Assembly (NCBI RefSeq): GCF_003364255.1 | Contig: NZ_NXLR01000002.1 | Coordinates: forward strand, 1 to 64,000 | Length of the DNA stretch: 64,000 bases | Source of the DNA: Helicobacter marmotae | Lineage (GTDB): Bacteria; Campylobacterota; Campylobacteria; Campylobacterales; Helicobacteraceae | Direction of reading: 5' to 3' | Part shown: piece by piece, positions 18,327-27,438 of the stretch | Layout of the letters: every line of letters starts with the position of its first letter | Numbering within the stretch: the stretch's first letter is position 1 | Translations under genes and position numbers: made by a program | The notes under the pieces: model-generated | Database searches by the model: none | Told to the model about the DNA's origin: nothing | Seen by the model: only the letters and a program-made list of their open reading frames with translations

Positions 18327-19826
18327 ATGTTTGATTTTAGCAATGCTAGGGGGGCGCTGATAGCCCATAAGGAAATATTATGCGATAATCTTACGCCATT
18401 AGGGGCGTTTGGGGCATTAAATGCAAAAGTACTTTTAGAATCTGCCTATAATGAAACAGGCAAGGATAGATATTCTCTTATGATTGTGCATGAGGCATTT
18501 TCTGTATATAAAGAAAATGGCGAGCATATACTCAAATATGGCAAGATAAAAAAGCCCTTAAAAGAGGCATTAGCCGATTATAAACCTGATGTGAATAGCA
18601 ATGCTTTAAGTGGAGATTTTTTAGAATCTCTTGCTTTTGTGCGCTCTCTTGCTCCTAATCCCATTGAAACCATCCCCCCTCATTTACCCCTCCCTCTTGG
18701 TGGGGCAGGGTATATAGGATATGAGTTTTTTGCTGAAATTGAAGAAGTGCATTTTAGCAATCCTCCGCTTTATGATGTGCCAGAATGTGGCTTTATCTTT
18801 GGGAGGGATTTTTTAGTCTTTGATCATTTATTTGATAGGCTACATATTGTAAGTGTAAGCTATGCTTATGAGAGAGAAGAGATTAACCCTACTCAAAGGG
18901 TCGATGAGATTATCTCCACTCTGCAGAATCAAAATCCCCATCAAGCTTCCCATCAAACTTTTATGGATGGGGCAGAGACCCAAGCATATATTATAGAGAA
19001 TGCCACAAGTCAAGATGAATATGAACAAATGGTAATGCAGATTAAAGAGGCGATTTATCAGGGGAGCTTGCTTCAATGTGTGCCAAGCCAATATATGAAT
19101 ATCATCTCTTCACTCCCGCCATTAGAAGCCTATAGGCATTTACGTCATCTCAATCCTAGCCCCTATATGTTTTACTATCAATTTGATAATTTTGTGCTTT
19201 TAGGCGCAAGCCCGGAGATTATGATACGACTTAAAACCATTAAAGATGAAAGCCTTTTCACACTTCGTCCTATTGCGGGTACGCGCCCTAGAGGCAAAAG
19301 TGTTGCCCAAGATTTAGAGTTGGAATCTGAGCTTTTATCTGATGTTAAAGAAAATGCCGAGCATTTAATGCTCCTTGACTTAGCGCGTAATGACGCGGGC
19401 AAGGTCAGTGTAGGCGGTGGTGTGAGTGTTGTCGCAAGAAATAAGATAGAGCGATATTCGCATGTTATGCACATTGTCTCAGAAGTGCAAGGCAAGCTTG
19501 ATAGAGAGCGTTTTGAGAAGCGAGACGCCTTTAAAGCAGTGTTTCCAGCAGGGACTTTAAGCGGTGCGCCCAAAATAGAAGCTATCAAAACTATAGAATC
19601 TTTAGAAACACACTCAAGGGGCATATATGGCGGAGCGGTGGGGTATTTCACCTATGATGAAGATATGGACTTTGCTATTGCTATTCGCACAGCAGTGTAT
19701 CAAAATGGCATTTATTATTTGCGCTCTGGGGCGGGCATTGTGCAAGATTCTATCCCGAGTGCAGAATATGTAGAGACACAAAATAAAGTCCGCTCTATGC
19801 TTGCTATGCTTACAAAGGAGAAATGA
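18327..19826 (+). CDS. trpE: Anthranilate synthase component I
   Basis: 499 aa from ATG 18327, chosen over GTG 18324 because AAGGAG lies 6 bases upstream. It converts chorismate to anthranilate with TrpG. The C-terminal chorismate-binding domain shows LRPIAGTRPRGK, LMLLDLARNDAGKV, HVMHIVSEV, FPAGTLSGAPK and RSGAGIVQDS. Residue Ala in LARNDAGK replaces the more common Val/Ile, which should be harmless. The stop overlaps the start of trpGD, giving 1:1 coupling of the two subunits. Confidence 0.96.
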   Translation: MFDFSNARGALIAHKEILCDNLTPLGAFGALNAKVLLESAYNETGKDRYSLMIVHEAFSVYKENGEHILKYGKIKKPLKEALADYKPDVNSNALSGDFLESLAFVRSLAPNPIETIPPHLPLPLGGAGYIGYEFFAEIEEVHFSNPPLYDVPECGFIFGRDFLVFDHLFDRLHIVSVSYAYEREEINPTQRVDEIISTLQNQNPHQASHQTFMDGAETQAYIIENATSQDEYEQMVMQIKEAIYQGSLLQCVPSQYMNIISSLPPLEAYRHLRHLNPSPYMFYYQFDNFVLLGASPEIMIRLKTIKDESLFTLRPIAGTRPRGKSVAQDLELESELLSDVKENAEHLMLLDLARNDAGKVSVGGGVSVVARNKIERYSHVMHIVSEVQGKLDRERFEKRDAFKAVFPAGTLSGAPKIEAIKTIESLETHSRGIYGGAVGYFTYDEDMDFAIAIRTAVYQNGIYYLRSGAGIVQDSIPSAEYVETQNKVRSMLAMLTKEK

Positions 19827-21427
19827 TGATTTTACTCATTGATAATTATGATTCCTTTACATATAACATCTATCAAGCATTTTATAAATTTGGCTTTCCC
19901 CTAAAGGTCGTGCGAAGCGATAAGATTAGTATTGAAGAGATACATGCCCTTTCCCCGCAATATATTATCATCGGTCCGGGTCCTAAAACCCCCAAAGAAG
20001 CGGGCATTTCTGTGCAAATTGTGCAAGAACTTCAAGGTATATATCCTATTTTAGGTATTTGCTTGGGGCATCAAGCCATTATGGCGGCTTTTGGTATGGA
20101 TATTGTCAATGCTAAGCACATCGTGCATGGTAAAGTGGAGCCATTACATCATAATCAAAAGGGGCTTTTCCGCAATGTTAATCCGCTTACCCCCATTGTG
20201 CGCTATCACTCACTTGTGGGGAAGGCTCATCAATTACCTGAATGCTTTGAAGTGAGTGCATGGAGTGAAGATGGCGAGATTATGGCGATTGAGCATAAAC
20301 ATCATCATCTTGTTGGCGTGCAATTCCACCCAGAATCTATTGGCACACTTGAGGGTGAGAAAATGCTTTTAAACTTCTTGCATTATAGGCGAGAGATGAT
20401 CCCCATTAAGCAATATCTTAAAAGCACTATGCAAGGGAAGAGTCTTAGCTTTAAAGAGGCTTATGATGTCATGGATGAGATTACAGAGGGGAATATGAGC
20501 GATGCACAAATTGGTAGCATACTTACAAGCCTTGAAATTAAGGGTGTGAATGCAGAGGAGTTAGCGGGGTTTGCAAGTGTGCTAAAGAAAAAGACTATCG
20601 CCTTTAGCCTGCCTAAAAGCGATGAGATAAGGCTAGATATAGTAGGCACAGGCGGTAGTCCTAATAAAACCTTTAATGTCTCTACTACCGCTGCTTTGCT
20701 GCTTGGGGCTGCTGGAGTAAAGGTAGTTAAACATGGCAATAGAGCGATTACTTCTAAATCTGGTTCGGCAGATTTGCTTCAAGCCCTTGGGGTGAATGTG
20801 AATATGGACGTGCAAACGTGCAGAAAGGTGTATGATGAGATAGGCATTACCTTTCTTTTTGCGCAAAAGTTTCATGCGGCTATGCGCTTTGCTGCGCCTG
20901 CTAGGGCTTCACTAGGATTTAAGACAGCTTTTAATCTTGTGGGTCCTCTCTCAAATCCAGCCAATGTTACCCATCAATTTATTGGCGTGTTTGATAAGGC
21001 TTATACGGAGATTATGGCTAAAGCCCTTGCTATTTTGGGGATTAAAAGGGCTATGGTTGTGAGTGGATTTGATGGCTATGATGAGATTTCACTTTGTGCG
21101 CCCACACAGATTACAGAGCTTGATAATGGCACTATAAAGACTTATGTTTTTAATCCCAATGAGATAGGGCTAGAGTTTGTGCCTTTTGCGGAGCTTTGCG
21201 GGGGTGATGTAGCAGAAAACAAGCGCATTAGCCTTGAGATTTTCCATGCCAAGTCTCTTCACTCTCCTAAAACCCAGCTTGTAGCTCTTAATACGGGTGG
21301 GGCACTTTACCTTGCGGGGAGGGCAGGCAGCATTAAAGAGGGTTATTTCCTTGCAAGAGATATTATAGAATCTAAGAAAGTTCTTAAGGTATTAGAAGAT
21401 TTTGCAAGATTAAGTCATAATAAATAG
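19826..21427 (+). CDS. trpD: Fused anthranilate synthase component II / anthranilate phosphoribosyltransferase
   Basis: 533 aa from ATG 19826 (ATG 19823 is one codon earlier). Residues 1-190 are a class I glutamine amidotransferase: DNYDSFTYN, GPGPKTPKEAG, the nucleophile Cys in GICLGHQ, and His-Glu in FHPES. Residues ~195-533 are TrpD: GTGGSPNKTFNVST, KHGNRAITSKSGSADLLQALG and the phosphoribosyl-diphosphate loop. The fusion gives the first two tryptophan steps with trpE. No other trp genes follow; the downstream DNA is repeat-rich. Confidence 0.96.
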   Translation: MILLIDNYDSFTYNIYQAFYKFGFPLKVVRSDKISIEEIHALSPQYIIIGPGPKTPKEAGISVQIVQELQGIYPILGICLGHQAIMAAFGMDIVNAKHIVHGKVEPLHHNQKGLFRNVNPLTPIVRYHSLVGKAHQLPECFEVSAWSEDGEIMAIEHKHHHLVGVQFHPESIGTLEGEKMLLNFLHYRREMIPIKQYLKSTMQGKSLSFKEAYDVMDEITEGNMSDAQIGSILTSLEIKGVNAEELAGFASVLKKKTIAFSLPKSDEIRLDIVGTGGSPNKTFNVSTTAALLLGAAGVKVVKHGNRAITSKSGSADLLQALGVNVNMDVQTCRKVYDEIGITFLFAQKFHAAMRFAAPARASLGFKTAFNLVGPLSNPANVTHQFIGVFDKAYTEIMAKALAILGIKRAMVVSGFDGYDEISLCAPTQITELDNGTIKTYVFNPNEIGLEFVPFAELCGGDVAENKRISLEIFHAKSLHSPKTQLVALNTGGALYLAGRAGSIKEGYFLARDIIESKKVLKVLEDFARLSHNK

Positions 21428-21578
21428 GGCAATTTCCCTCCATATCACTTGTGCAAACAATGCTTAGGATTATAGAATGAAACAACAAGGCAACCCCGAA
21501 GTATCTCTAAGCGAATCGCCAGTCGTGCTTTTTGGTGTTTTTGAAAGCGATTCTCTAGCAGATAAGAGAGATTCTTCG
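21428..21578. repeat. Left copy of a 151-bp inverted repeat, starting at the trpD stop
   Basis: By direct comparison this matches the reverse complement of 26416-26566 at 148 of 151 positions (differences near 21462, 21500 and 21517). Its first 48 bases encode the last 15 residues and stop of the radical SAM gene at 26.5-27.4 kb (ending HLCKQCLGL), so it is a duplicated 3' gene end. The rest is dispersed-repeat sequence. Confidence 0.95.
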
Positions 21579-21980
21579 CCTAAAGGCTCAGAATGACAAA
21601 GTAACGGAGGTTACTAGTAAATCCAACAGCAATTCTTCGTCCTTTATTGGGGGCTTAGAATGACAAAGTAACTGCCTTTCTGGTGTTTCCTCTAAAGAGT
21701 CTTTAGCGGATAAGAGAGATTCTTCGGTCAGGCTACGCCCTCCCTCAGAATGACAAACTTGGCCTACCCGCAAGGGAAATTATTTTGTCATTCTGAACCC
21801 CTGCAAGGGGTGAAGAATTGCTGTGGGCTTTCTGTGAATCATTGCTTTTTGGATTTCTAGTAGATTTTATCCCGTTGTCATTCTGAGCTTGAGAATCAAG
21901 CGAAGAATCTCTGTTAGAATTACTAGAAACTCTGCTACTATTGTCATGTCTTAGGGCTTGTAAGCCCGAAGAATTGCTTT

Positions 21981-22202
21981 TGGCGACTAGTGATTCCTTT
22001 AGAGATTCTTCGCAATGCTTGGAATGACAAACTTGGAGAGTCGTTAGTGATTCTCTTTTTTCTTTTTCTATAAGACCGATGGGCTTAAATGTGCAAAGTT
22101 TTATAAAATAATGAGGCTTATATACTTTACTTGTGCAGGCAAGCTCCAACCCCATAATAATGCTCCACAATAACACTCTTGCCCCCTTATATATCCCCCA
22201 GC
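21981..22202 (-). repeat. Long repeat module, copy A (minus orientation, diverged)
   Basis: On the minus strand this reads GGGGGATATATAAGGGGG, a diverged centre, TTTAAGCCC, CTTATAGAAAAAGAAAAAAG, then the TTGTCATTCCAAGCATTGCG form of the short repeat and GATTCCTTTAG region. Copies B (26064-26288) and C (49717-49890) share the same order. The inner inverted repeat is least conserved in this copy. Confidence 0.75.
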
Positions 22203-22475
22203 CATACTTGTATGTCGCTTTATAGATAGACTTCACTGCTAGGGGAAGTTTAGGACTTTTTGTCATATCTAGAGCGAAGCGAAGAAATTCTGTTGGAGTC
22301 TTGAGTGTTGTTTGAAAAGTCTCTAGTAGCCAAGAGAGATTCTTCAGGCATAAAGCCCACAAAAGGTATGACAAAACTTTACATTTGCGGAAGTCTCAAG
22401 TTGGGGGCTTTGCCCCAGATTTTGTGAATATGTGAAGATATGAAGAGTTTAAAAAAGCCCTTATGGCTAAAAATC

Positions 22476-24209
22476 TTAGAAGCTAAATTGCCCTCCTATA
22501 TGCACATTCATATAGTTTGATATATTTATACCCTCTATGGTGAAGTTTCTGCCTAAGCCATATTGTAATGCTACATCTAAGAATCCCAAGAGATTAATCC
22601 CGCCTGTGAGTATCATACCCTCTCTGGCATTTGATCTCATATCTTGCATAGCCCCTAATCTAAAATCTACCTTTTTAAAGTTAGCCATAACCCCTCCTCC
22701 TATGAATTGGCTTTTAGGGCTTTGGAGGGAGAGGGTGTTATTTGGCAGGAGGTCTGCATCAAAGGCAAAGGTAAGGAAGTCTTTAAGCACATAGCTTACC
22801 CCAGCGCGTAATTGCCGATTAAGCGTAACATCATCTACATTTGTGCGCTTAATCACAGGGGCGTTGATGTTTTTTAGCACAAGCCCGATATGGAGATTTT
22901 CAAGTAAGTTTGGGCTATAAAGCACGCCCAAATCTACCCCAAAGGTTTGAGACATATCTACATCATTTTTATCAAAAGAAATGCTAGGAAACTTCCCTAC
23001 GCTAAAGTTAAGCTTTTGCCCATAGCCCATGGCTTGTATGAATTTAAGGGCTATACCTATATTTACATCACCTGCGGGAGTAAAGAGCGTATGCCCATAG
23101 CCTATAGGGACTTCTATTAGGGCTAAGGCATTGGCATAAAGTAGGTGATTGGCATTTTCATTCATTATAGAGCCATCTAAGTTAGTTTTACTCGCATTGT
23201 ATTTTAATGTAATGGCATTCCCATTTACGCTTACATCATAATACTTACCACCAAGGTCAAAAATCAATTGGTTATTGTTTGGGTCAATTTGTGCTGAAGC
23301 ATTGCTAAAGGCTGAGGCAAAGACACCAACGCCTATTGCACCGCGCCCAGAATCTATATCTTGTATATCAATGCTGCCTATTTCATCACTTTCTATGCGG
23401 CGAGATGTCTTACTTCCGGGAATTTGTATCACAAAGCCATTTTGGCTAACGACATTGAGATCATTGGCTTTTAGGGCGTTATTGATTGTCTCAAAATCAT
23501 TCAAAAGCCTATCTATAGAAGAATCTGATCCCTTAGCAAGGGTGATTTCTCCTACTTTTTCAAATAATGTTTCAGCATCAAAATTCCCTCCTGTAGCCTC
23601 TTTAGCAAGCTCAGTGATTTTATTTGGATCGATACCAGAAATAACCGCCCCCACAAGTGGCGAACCTCCCTCTGCAGCGGCTGAAGTAAGTTTGTCTTTT
23701 AATTTATTTTGTGCTTGGGGGTCTTTAATAAAGTCCCAACAAGTGCTTATATCTGTACACGTTTGACTTGAGCCTGTGATTTCTGTAACAAGGGTTTGTA
23801 CATTATCTTTAGTGATATTCCCTCCGCTATCAGGAAAAAGTGCGTCGAGCATACCACCCAATGCACCATTGACTGACTTTCCATCTATAGTTACGCTCTT
23901 ACCCCCCACATTTGGGCTTGTGAGCTGGTTTGTAAGCGTTTGGGGGAGGTTTTTTAAATTATCTACATCAATGCTTGCAAGCTCTAGGAGGTTTTGCTCT
24001 TTGATTTGTACTCCAAAGCTATAGCCAAACTTCCCTCTTCTATCAGCACCAAGCAAAGCAGGGTTGTAATAAAGCCCCCATGCAGAATCTTTAAGGGCTA
24101 CACCTGCCCCGCCCATACCCATAGAGACTTGCCCCATAGAGCCAAATTCTAAACCATAGCCATTAAGTGCTAACATCAATAATACAATCATTTTATTTTT
24201 GATAAACAT
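22476..24209 (-). CDS. Outer-membrane beta-barrel protein (TraF_2 / OmpP1-FadL-like)
   Basis: 577 aa with a signal peptide ending near Gly-Tyr-Gly at about residue 19-20. After it comes MGQVSMGMGGAGVALKDSAWGLYYNPALL split by normal strands, a hallmark of TraF-like and FadL-like barrels. Alternating amphipathic strands dominate residues ~330-577, ending in a terminal aromatic (HIGGQFSF). A Ser/Asn/Asp-rich middle of about 200 residues may be a surface or periplasmic insertion. The start has AAAAGG upstream. It lies inside the segment bounded by the 151-bp inverted repeats. The function is unknown; the conjugation name is historical. Confidence 0.7.
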   Translation of the reverse strand: MFIKNKMIVLLMLALNGYGLEFGSMGQVSMGMGGAGVALKDSAWGLYYNPALLGADRRGKFGYSFGVQIKEQNLLELASIDVDNLKNLPQTLTNQLTSPNVGGKSVTIDGKSVNGALGGMLDALFPDSGGNITKDNVQTLVTEITGSSQTCTDISTCWDFIKDPQAQNKLKDKLTSAAAEGGSPLVGAVISGIDPNKITELAKEATGGNFDAETLFEKVGEITLAKGSDSSIDRLLNDFETINNALKANDLNVVSQNGFVIQIPGSKTSRRIESDEIGSIDIQDIDSGRGAIGVGVFASAFSNASAQIDPNNNQLIFDLGGKYYDVSVNGNAITLKYNASKTNLDGSIMNENANHLLYANALALIEVPIGYGHTLFTPAGDVNIGIALKFIQAMGYGQKLNFSVGKFPSISFDKNDVDMSQTFGVDLGVLYSPNLLENLHIGLVLKNINAPVIKRTNVDDVTLNRQLRAGVSYVLKDFLTFAFDADLLPNNTLSLQSPKSQFIGGGVMANFKKVDFRLGAMQDMRSNAREGMILTGGINLLGFLDVALQYGLGRNFTIEGINISNYMNVHIGGQFSF

Positions 24210-24437
24210 TTTTAAACCTTTTATATTGAGGTAAGACGAAACTTTCTTAAGAGAAAAATCATTGTGATTTGTTGGGGTATTGTAACAAAGTTTTTTGCAA
24301 TAGTTTTTAAACCTGTATTTTTTATTTTACCATTAATAAACCTCGCCAATAAACGCAAAATAAACTTGAATAAAAGGAACACTTTTAGCATAGGGAAGCG
24401 TAGAGGGAAAATATATAAGGATATAGGGTGCAAGATA

Positions 24438-25067
24438 ATGAGAAAGATTCTGTGGTTATGCTCATTGTGCTTTGTGTTAGCTCATTTGGTGGCGAGTGAG
24501 GCAGATTTGCAAGATGCTTATAGTGCATGGCGTAATGGAGAGATAGAGGAGGCAGTCTTTTTATACGCGAAAGCATGTAATGCCCAAAATGCAGCTGCAT
24601 GTTATGGGCTTGGGAGATTGTATGCTCAAGGTAGTGGTGTAGGGCAGGATTATTTTGTGAGTGAGCTCTATTATAAAATGGCTTGTGAGTTAGGGCATTA
24701 CCCAGCTTGTAATTCACTTGGAGTTTTGTATCATTTAGGGCTTGTAAAAGCCCAAGATTCTACAGAAATATTACATTTATATACGTATGCATGTCAGGGT
24801 GGCTATGGCAGGGCGTGCAATAATGTAGGTGTGATGTTTGAGGAGGGTATAGGGCTTAAAAGGGACTATAAGCAAGCTGCCTTGTATTATAGTGATGCGT
24901 GTTTAGCCCAAGATGACAAGGCGTGCTTTAACCTTGCTGAACTTTTTCATAAAGGTAAGGGCGTGAAAAGAAATAAACTCAAAGCAAAAGAATTTTATGG
25001 GCTTGCATGTGATTTTGGATTCCAAAATGGTTGTGAGTTATACAAAAACCTTGAAGAGCGAAAATGA
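24438..25067 (+). CDS. Sel1-repeat cysteine-rich secreted protein (Hcp-like), first copy
   Basis: 209 aa from ATG 24438 (MRKILWLC); the open frame upstream is AT-rich and not protein-like. A signal peptide ends near residue 20 (LVASEA). Five Cys-X7-Cys pairs, one per 36-residue Sel1 helix pair (for example ACNAQNAAAC and ACELGHYPAC), match the Helicobacter cysteine-rich protein family, exported disulfide-stapled solenoids. Enzymatic or host-directed roles have been reported for family members; none can be assigned here. It overlaps the second copy in ATGA. Confidence 0.88.
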   Translation: MRKILWLCSLCFVLAHLVASEADLQDAYSAWRNGEIEEAVFLYAKACNAQNAAACYGLGRLYAQGSGVGQDYFVSELYYKMACELGHYPACNSLGVLYHLGLVKAQDSTEILHLYTYACQGGYGRACNNVGVMFEEGIGLKRDYKQAALYYSDACLAQDDKACFNLAELFHKGKGVKRNKLKAKEFYGLACDFGFQNGCELYKNLEERK

Positions 25068-25675
25068 GAGTATTAGCAATACTTAGCATAGTCATAGCCC
25101 TTGCATTAGGTGCACAACTCTCTGATGAAGCTATGGAAAATCAACAAAGCATAGAGATGTTAGAGCACATTGCCCCTTATGTGAGGGGCTGTGATAGTGG
25201 CATTATGGAGGATTGCTACTTGGCAGGAGAGGAGTATAGCAATGGTTGGAATGATGTGCATTGGTATCCTAAGGCGGCGTATTATTACAAAATGGCTTGC
25301 GATAATGAGGTTTTTAAGGCATGTAGCAAGCTTGGGGTTTTGTATCAAAATGGGCTTGGTGTGAAGCAAAATATAAGTGTGAGTGTGCAGCTTTATAAAC
25401 TTGCTTGTTCAATGCAAGAGCCCGATGGCTGCAATAATCTGGGTGCGTTAAGTCAAGAGGGGAAGTTTGTGAGTAGAAGCTATATAGATGCTTCAAAGCT
25501 CTATCGCCGTGCTTGTCAGCACGGCTCTGTGGCTGGTTGTATGAATCTTGCTTCGCTCTATCTTAAGGGCAAAGGTGTCAAAAAGGATAAACAAGCTGCA
25601 CTTCATTTATATGAGCAGAGTTGCTATATGGGGTATTTGGAGGCTTGCGAGCTTTATAGTAAGTATTATCAGTAG
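25064..25675 (+). CDS. Sel1-repeat cysteine-rich secreted protein (Hcp-like), second copy
   Basis: 203 aa with a signal peptide (RVLAILSIVIALALGAQ). Five Cys-X7-Cys pairs again (ACDNEVFKAC, ACSMQEPDGC, ACQHGSVAGC and so on), each in a Sel1 repeat with the G-x-GV loop. It is a tandem paralogue of the gene before it; the 4-base overlap suggests one transcript. The first pair is CDSGIMEDC, in a degenerate repeat. A strong hairpin lies about 40 bases after the stop. Confidence 0.88.
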   Translation: MRVLAILSIVIALALGAQLSDEAMENQQSIEMLEHIAPYVRGCDSGIMEDCYLAGEEYSNGWNDVHWYPKAAYYYKMACDNEVFKACSKLGVLYQNGLGVKQNISVSVQLYKLACSMQEPDGCNNLGALSQEGKFVSRSYIDASKLYRRACQHGSVAGCMNLASLYLKGKGVKKDKQAALHLYEQSCYMGYLEACELYSKYYQ

Positions 25676-25713
25676 GAGTAATTTCTTTATTAATTCTATT
25701 AATTTAATATCTT

Positions 25714-25742
25714 GGTTTGTGTGAAATGAATTCACACAAACC
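25714..25742 (+). terminator. Hairpin after the Sel1 gene pair
   Basis: Perfect 12-bp stem GGTTTGTGTGAA / TTCACACAAACC with a 5-base loop. It is not followed directly by a T run (T-rich sequence comes about 30 bases later), so termination is likely but not certain. Confidence 0.55.
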
Positions 25743-26063
25743 GCCTAAAGCCCTGCGGGGGGCGCTATTTTTGACTTTTTTACCTTTTTGGGTGGTTTGG
25801 GTTTCTCCTACAAAAGGTAGTTCGTTTGTCATTCTGAGCCTTTAGGCGAAGAATCTCTAAAGGAATCACTAGTCGCCAAAAGAGATTCTTCGGTCGGGCT
25901 TGCGCCTTCCCTCAGAATGACAACTTAAGAGAGTCTCTAGTGAATCAAAAAGCAATTCTTCACCCCTTATCAGGGGCTCGTGATGCCAAACTCATTACCC
26001 TTATGGAGCAAGTCCCCAACCTCTCCCAGCAATGAAGCAAGTCTTCACTGCGATGAGAAACAA

Positions 26064-26288
26064 TCGCACGAAGTGCCACCTCTTAAGGCGACGCCCTTGT
26101 GGGGGATATATAAGGGGGTAAGGGCATTAGTTGTATGTTGGACTTCGCGCTTGTGCATAGCACCAGCCCATACTTGCACATTTAAGCCCCTCCCTCTTAT
26201 AGAAAAAGAAAAAAGAGATTCGCTAACGACTCTCCAAGTTTGTCATTCCAAGCATTGCGAAGAATCTCTAAAGGAATCACTAGTCGCC
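26064..26288 (+). repeat. Long repeat module, copy B
   Basis: Begins with CGCACGAAGTGCCACCTCTT, then GGGGGATATATAAGGGGG, a centre of about 50 bases, CCCCTCCCTCTTATAGAA, a purine run, and the short repeat TTGTCATTCC...GAAGAATCTC. Its first 35 bases are nearly identical to copy C. TATAAGGGGG and CCCTCTTATA can pair to form a stem around the centre. Confidence 0.8.
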
Positions 26289-26415
26289 CACAGAGATTCT
26301 TCGGGGCTGAAGCCCCTCAGAATGACAAACTTTGCTACCCGCAAGGGAAACCCACACATAATAAACACCTGCAAGGAAATTTACTTTGTCATTCTGAGGG
26401 AGCACGAAGTGCGAC

Positions 26416-26566
26416 CGAAGAATCTCTCTTATCTGCTAGAGAATCGCTTTCAAAAACACCAAAAAGCACGACTGGTGATTCGCTTAGAGATATTTCGGGG
26501 TTGCCTTGTTGTTTCATTCTATAATCCTAAACATTGTTTGCACAAGTGATATGGAGGGAAATTGCC
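26416..26566. repeat. Right copy of the 151-bp inverted repeat
   Basis: Reverse complement of 21428-21578 with three mismatches; 4.8 kb lie between the copies. It includes the last 15 codons and the stop of the radical SAM gene. The single difference within that coding part (TGT here, TGC in the left copy) is silent for Cys. Confidence 0.95.
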
Positions 26567-27405
26567 TGTTTTTTGCATATATCTAATATCTTCAAAAGCC
26601 TTGCAGGTATAGAGCTCTAAAAAATCATGGGTAAGTAAAGAGCCAAAATTAATACTATTAAAATAGTCTTTGCAACACAGAATGAGAGAGCAATCAGCGT
26701 TAATGTAAATTTCATCAAATGGGGTATGACAGAGGGGTTTGTGATAGGTTTTTAGAGTAGCGATATGAGAGGGATTATGCGATGTTTGCTTTATCCCCCC
26801 CCCGTTAAATGCTCTTTATGTGTGATTACGCGCTTATAGGGCAATATCGCATTAATCAAATATGCCCTCTTACCAAAGATTTTTAAAAACGCATTTTTAG
26901 GATCTTGTGTATTATAGGGGGTGAGCACGGAGCTTATAAAGAGCTTCAAATGCGGGAATTCCTGCTCTTTTAATGTTAAAAGTGCGTAAAAATTATCAAT
27001 CACTTTTTGAAAATCATCTCTGCCATGTATGGCTTTATAATGCAGTGGGTCTATGGCATTAATAGAGAATTTTATAGAATCTAAGCCACTTTGCAGCAGG
27101 GCTTTGGCTCGCGCTGGATTCATAAGCGCGCCATTAGAGCTTATATACACATAAGGGATTTTATAGATATGTTTGCAATGCCAAATAATGGCTTCTAAAT
27201 CTTCATTTAAGCATACCTCACCCTTAGCAGATAGCCCTAGCTCATCAGTTGATACATAGGTTAAAACATTATCCATAGCTTGCATAAAATCTTTATAGCT
27301 TGTTTTGGCTTTTTTAGTGCGTTTATCCGGATTTGAGCAGAAATCGCACGCATGGTTGCAAAAAGTGCAAACATCAAAATTGATTTTTTTCTTGTATTTT
27401 TTCAT
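26519..27405 (-). CDS. Radical SAM/SPASM-like protein, phase-OFF at a poly-G tract
   Basis: As it stands translation stops at 26791 after 204 aa (ending HLTGGG), just behind a 9-G tract. In the next frame the coding continues without a gap, from IKQTSHNPSHIATLK through INADCSLILCCKDYF to the end HLCKQCLGL, stopping at 26519; 10 or 7 G would give about 295 aa. The N-terminus holds the iron-sulfur motif CNHACDFC (CX3CX2C) and ISSNGA. The C-terminal cysteines fit a SPASM/Twitch-type auxiliary cluster region. The substrate is unknown; relatives modify peptides or sugars. murI is 33 bases upstream. Its 3' end is duplicated after trpD. Confidence 0.85.
26795..26803 (-). repeat. Poly-C tract, 9 C (G on the coding strand), radical SAM gene
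   Basis: Coding strand reads TTAAC-G9-ATAAAG. It puts the gene out of frame; 10 G would restore it. The flanks match those at 51.2, 57.7 and 59.4 kb. Confidence 0.9.
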
Positions 27406-27438
27406 TATCGCTCCTTATTTGAGTATTAGCATTTAGCG

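Larger units (their letters stand above)
21428..22475. repeat. Gene-free stretch packed with dispersed repeats
   Basis: About 1 kb without a credible gene. It holds the left 151-bp inverted repeat, then several copies of the TTGTCATTCTGAG / GAAGAATCTC repeat in both orientations and one copy of the longer GATATATAAGGGGG module. Open frames of 61 and 209 codons on the minus strand are translated repeats (CHSEGGRSLTEESL-type) and are not called as genes. Confidence 0.8.
25676..26518. repeat. Repeat-filled gap between the Sel1 genes and the radical SAM gene
   Basis: About 840 bases without a credible gene. After the hairpin it holds the short dispersed repeat in both orientations (around 25828-25930, 26240-26335 and 26385-26425), the long module copy B, and most of the right 151-bp inverted repeat. 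Open frames of 189 and 94 codons here are translated repeats. Confidence 0.8.

Noticed and set aside
21588-22374. Open frames of 61 and 209 codons on the minus strand
   Set aside because: The sequence is translated repeat (CHSEGG, KHCEESLKESL), shared with 26.2 and 49.8 kb in other contexts, with no ribosome binding site or domain.
25980-26549. 189- and 94-codon open frames on the plus strand
   Set aside because: Both run through repeat modules and the 151-bp inverted repeat, antisense to the radical SAM gene end; no protein-like pattern.
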